A stretch of 64,000 nt of DNA from assembly GCA_003508835.1 (NCBI GenBank), contig PUFA01000012.1:17960001-18024000 (forward strand), read 5' to 3'. The DNA comes from Eonycteris spelaea. Taxonomy: Eukaryota; Chordata; Mammalia; Chiroptera; Pteropodidae. Positions 60,816 through 64,000 of the stretch are shown here, piece by piece. The position numbers and the translations under genes are program-made. Below the pieces are notes generated by a model. It was not told the DNA's origin and did no database searches. It saw only the letters and a list, made by a program, of their open reading frames with translations. The number at the start of each line of letters is the position of its first letter. The first letter of the stretch is position 1.

Positions 60816-61641
60816 CACTTAACTCCCCTTTTCACCCAACTACTATTTAAAGTGGGTTTTTTTTAGTGTGTTTTAGTAGCCGCCTCAAGTGCTCTTAAAG
60901 GATAGATTGAACGGACACAAAGAAAACATGATTTGTAGTAAACTTAAGAACACTTCAGGTGTCTCATGACTAACTGATCAGTAAGTCAGAATGTTTCCAG
61001 TGGTGCCTTGTATTATGTAGTTCTAGAATGTTCCTGCTGATGGGCTTTACGATCCTAACTAGTTACTCTCTTGCCGCTGTCGTAATTTTTGCCTTTTCCT
61101 ACTTTTCCGTATATACTGTTTATTCCATATTTCCTTTAAATTGAATCATGTTATTACTTCAGTTCGAAAAGGAGAATTCACAACGCCGAGTGGAAAGCCA
61201 TTAAAGGGAAATGCATTTCGAGTTTTATTGAAGGATTATATGTATATGTGTGAACTAGAGTGGCCATCTCATAAGGGCACAGCTTGGTGACTTTCAAAGC
61301 AATGCTCTTTGTTTCTAGTGGATTTATTGTTTCGCTTATCATATTGGAGCAGATTCCCTTCTCTCTGGAAGGCTCTGAACCCAGACTAGCCCACTCACTT
61401 CTTAAAAAAGAGATAAGTGGAGCAAATAGAAAGAAGTCCGAAGGTGTTGTGAAGACAAGGTAGCACCCAAGGGAGGCTTTCTCATCAGTGACAAAGGCAG
61501 GATTAAAAAAAGATCTGGGAAAGAATAACTGCTTTGCTGTTTTTGAAAATACACAGGTGGTTCCCCTGTGAGAAAGGTCTTTGTAGGGCAGGCCCAAGGG
61601 GCATGGTCTGGCTTGGAGTCCCACCCTGGGCCTGATCTGAT

Positions 61642-62140
61642 GCTTCTTGGCCTCAGGTCCCCTTTACACTCTTGTAATCATTGAGTACCTCAGAGACCTT
61701 TTGCTTTTGTGGGTAATACCTGTAATAGTTGCCATGTTAGACATTAAAATTAAGTTTTTAGAGCTCGTATTCATTAAAAACAATAGTAAACCTATTACAT
61801 GTCAACATAAATTATATGTTTTTATCAATATGTTCTCAAACAAAAAAACATTTGACAAGAAAGTAATAGTTTTATGTTTTTTTGCAAGTCCCTTTCATGT
61901 CTGACTTAATAGAAGAGTTAGATTCTCATGTCTGCTCTGTGTTCCGTCCCTTATGATGTCACATATCAAGCAATCTGTGGAAAACTCATTGAACACTCAT
62001 TCGAGAAAGAATGAAAAAGGTGAATAAGTGTAACTTGATTATGAAAATGGTTTTGACCTAGCAGACTCCTAGAAAAGGTCTTGGGGACCTCCCCCTCCCC
62101 CTGATCCCCACCCCGTGGTCCTCCAGCTCACACTTTGAAA
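61642..62140 (+). mobile_element. hAT-Charlie-type nonautonomous element (copy 2)
   Basis: It is collinear with 40,271-40,777: caaaacaaaaaaacatttg-like centre, then ttctcatgtctgctctgtgt, ttatgatgtcacatatcaag, and the end tcacactttgaaaactgctg. The left terminus is eroded. Confidence 0.65.
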
Positions 62141-62194
62141 ACTGCTGGTGAAGTGAAATGCGCATTGGATCAAAAGACTCAAAGACTAAAGGTC

Positions 62195-62360
62195 TGTGCC
62201 TTTGTCTGAAGTCCGACACTCTTGCCTGTGACTTCAGGCCAACAGCACTTCACCCCCAGGGTTCCAGTTCTCTTATCTGTAGACTGGGAGGGTCATTCTG
62301 CTGAGCCTGCCTTACAGGTTGCAGTGAGGTGCCAGCAATGCCTGTACAATCTCTCTTACA
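62195..62360 (+). repeat. MIR SINE relic
   Basis: Text: ttccagttctcttatctgta, then gcctgccttacaggttgcag, in MIR order. Confidence 0.55.
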
Positions 62361-63394
62361 AACTGAAAACAGTGTATTTATAGATGGCATTCCTAAGGAT
62401 CCTTTGACGGGTGGTGTCATCTTTAATTTGTAGGGCAGTTATTTTTAAAAACTGACATCCTATCTTAATCTCACTTGATTCTGGGGGCACCACGGTGAAG
62501 GGGAAAGGCTGTCATTCTCAGCTTACAGGTCAGATAATTGAAGCTTCGGCGAATGAATTGGCTGGAAAATAGGGCCCCTGTTCCCAGTGCGATGACACTT
62601 GGCACCCTGTTTCAAAGGCACACAGGTGCTGGCTGGTTCGGTTTATCTGGAGTGCTTATCTGATGCAGGGCTGTATTTTTGACACACTGACACATTCAGA
62701 CAAGGGAGACTGTGCCACCCTCAGCAGTTCTTTGCTTGAATAAATTGCCCTCAGTCTGAGTCACTTAATGGATGTGACATCGTTTTCAGATTGGAAGGTC
62801 TGAGGCCTCATCCAAGCAGAAGGAACCCTTTTTAGAACTCTTTCAAGAGCTGATCTAAAAAAAAAAAATTAGCTGGTAAACAGCCCTGAAGGGTAAACGC
62901 CTTGTTTTTCTTGACTGGTGAAAGGTCAGCTCGTTCTTCCAAGGTGAGTTTGTACTTGTGACTGCTTCCTTTCATGGATCATTTATCATAGAGAAAACAG
63001 CTTTCTCTCCTCCCTGGATTTTTCTGGAAGCAACTGCCACTCTGATCTTGGGAGACAGGTTTGCCTATAATTGTAGGAGACAGAGGACCATGGTGGAGTC
63101 TTTTTTCTCCAACTAGGGAATAGGCAAAAAGCCCAAGTTCAGTTGAAGTAAGCTGGTTTTAAGGTGTGGCAAACTGGCATTAAGATGGGTTTAAAGGGAA
63201 GCTGTATGCAGGTTAGATTGAATTAAGTTCCCTAGGCCCTGCTCCTTATAAACTTGGCTTTATTGTCAGGGCAGAAGCCCTCCAGCAGTTAACCATATTT
63301 AATTACAGTGCTTTGCCATGGTATGGACTGTAGCTTGACCCTCCCCTCCCTGTCTATTTTAATATGACTACCTTGAGGCATATACTTCAGTCTT

Positions 63395-63840
63395 TTTTAA
63401 AGGCTTAATTCAATTGCAAGTGACAAAAACCTAATTCTAACTAACATAACTAAAGCAATGGTGACAGTTGGGAGTGTGCGTGCTAGTTTGGCTCAGAAGA
63501 AGGTGGACTATGGGGTTAGACTATAAATCGTTGTTAGGTCTAGAAGTTCAAAATGTCTTCTTTCCTCCCTTCCCCTAGCCTTCCCTCGCTTCCTTTCTCT
63601 GTCAGGCTCTTCCCTCATGGTGCCAAGGTGGCTGCCATCTGCTCCGGGCTTTTATTCCATCCCCTCAGCCATCTCTGTGGGAAAAAGTTCCTCTTTCTAA
63701 CAGTTTCAGAAAAGTCCCAGATTGAAGTCTTATGGGTTCTGATGGGTCACTGGTTCTGATGTCTTCTCTCAACAGTCTCCAAGGCTCGGAGTATCCATAT
63801 CTGATTGGCCAGGCCAGGGTTGCACGACCACTTCTGGGAC
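63395..63840 (+). repeat. Old interspersed repeat, family unnamed
   Basis: The text gtcaggctcttccctcatgg, then tgccaaggtggctgccatct and tatctgattggccaggccag, follows an old mammalian repeat order I recognise but cannot name. Nothing coding is seen. Confidence 0.45.
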
Positions 63841-64000
63841 CGGGGTGAGGCCCAAGAAAATCAGGGCTGTTACAGTTGGACAGGCAGAAAAGAATTTGGT
63901 TTGCGGGCTCCCACACCCCAGTAGTTTTGGAGAATTGTTATTCAAGCAGCTATGATCCTCTTGTTGAATGGTAAGCGAACTGGGCTCACTTATTCTTATC

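Larger units (their letters stand above)
45392..64000 (+). other. SH3BP5: SH3BP5 intron 2 (continues beyond window)
   Basis: I looked for the next coding exon, which should begin with codons for DARQKFRSVLVEA, and did not find it. Long open frames in this stretch, for example on the - strand near 49.9-50.5 kb and 51.7-52.2 kb, show no family resemblance. Between the repeats listed, the stretches 45,440-46,630, 47,800-49,000, 49,700-51,150, 53,760-54,960, 55,990-56,790 and 58,440-60,650 hold nothing I can name. Confidence 0.75.

Overview
This is nuclear genomic DNA from a placental mammal. It carries the 3' end of METTL6 and the 5' end of SH3BP5, both on the + strand, about 36 kb apart. The order and relative orientation are as I recall them on human chromosome 3p25. 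The species was not identified. I found no Alu, B1/B2 or other abundant lineage-specific SINE. The L1 3' ends resemble those I associate with Laurasiatheria (carnivore, perissodactyl, bat or pangolin type), so that clade is my weak guess.

Layout. 1-7234: three coding exons and introns of METTL6, a tRNA N3-methylcytidine methyltransferase; the 5' exons lie before the window. 7235-43259: gene-free DNA holding a candidate METTL6 3' UTR and old repeats (MIR, L2, L1, hAT relics, solo LTRs). Its main structures are an ORF2-less L1/HAL1-type element (about 11.8-13.9 kb) and an L2 LINE cut open by several later transposons (29.9-32.9 kb). 43260-44170: a CpG island with the SH3BP5 promoter and exon 1. 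45329-45391: SH3BP5 exon 2. 45392-64000: SH3BP5 intron 2, with old repeats, a 151-bp tandem duplication and two long alternating purine-pyrimidine tracts. SH3BP5 exon 3 was not found and should lie beyond the window.

The two genes are neighbours, not a pathway: METTL6 modifies serine tRNAs, and SH3BP5 is a Rab11 exchange factor and JNK-binding mitochondrial protein. The most consequential observation is one extra base in SH3BP5 exon 1. It puts the conserved start codon out of frame with the conserved acidic segment and exon 2. This is either an assembly error in a GGA-rich tract or a real lesion. I saw no RNA gene, CRISPR array, intact transposon ORF or undescribed multi-gene system. Repeat family names come from remembered consensus sequences and need a RepeatMasker run to confirm.
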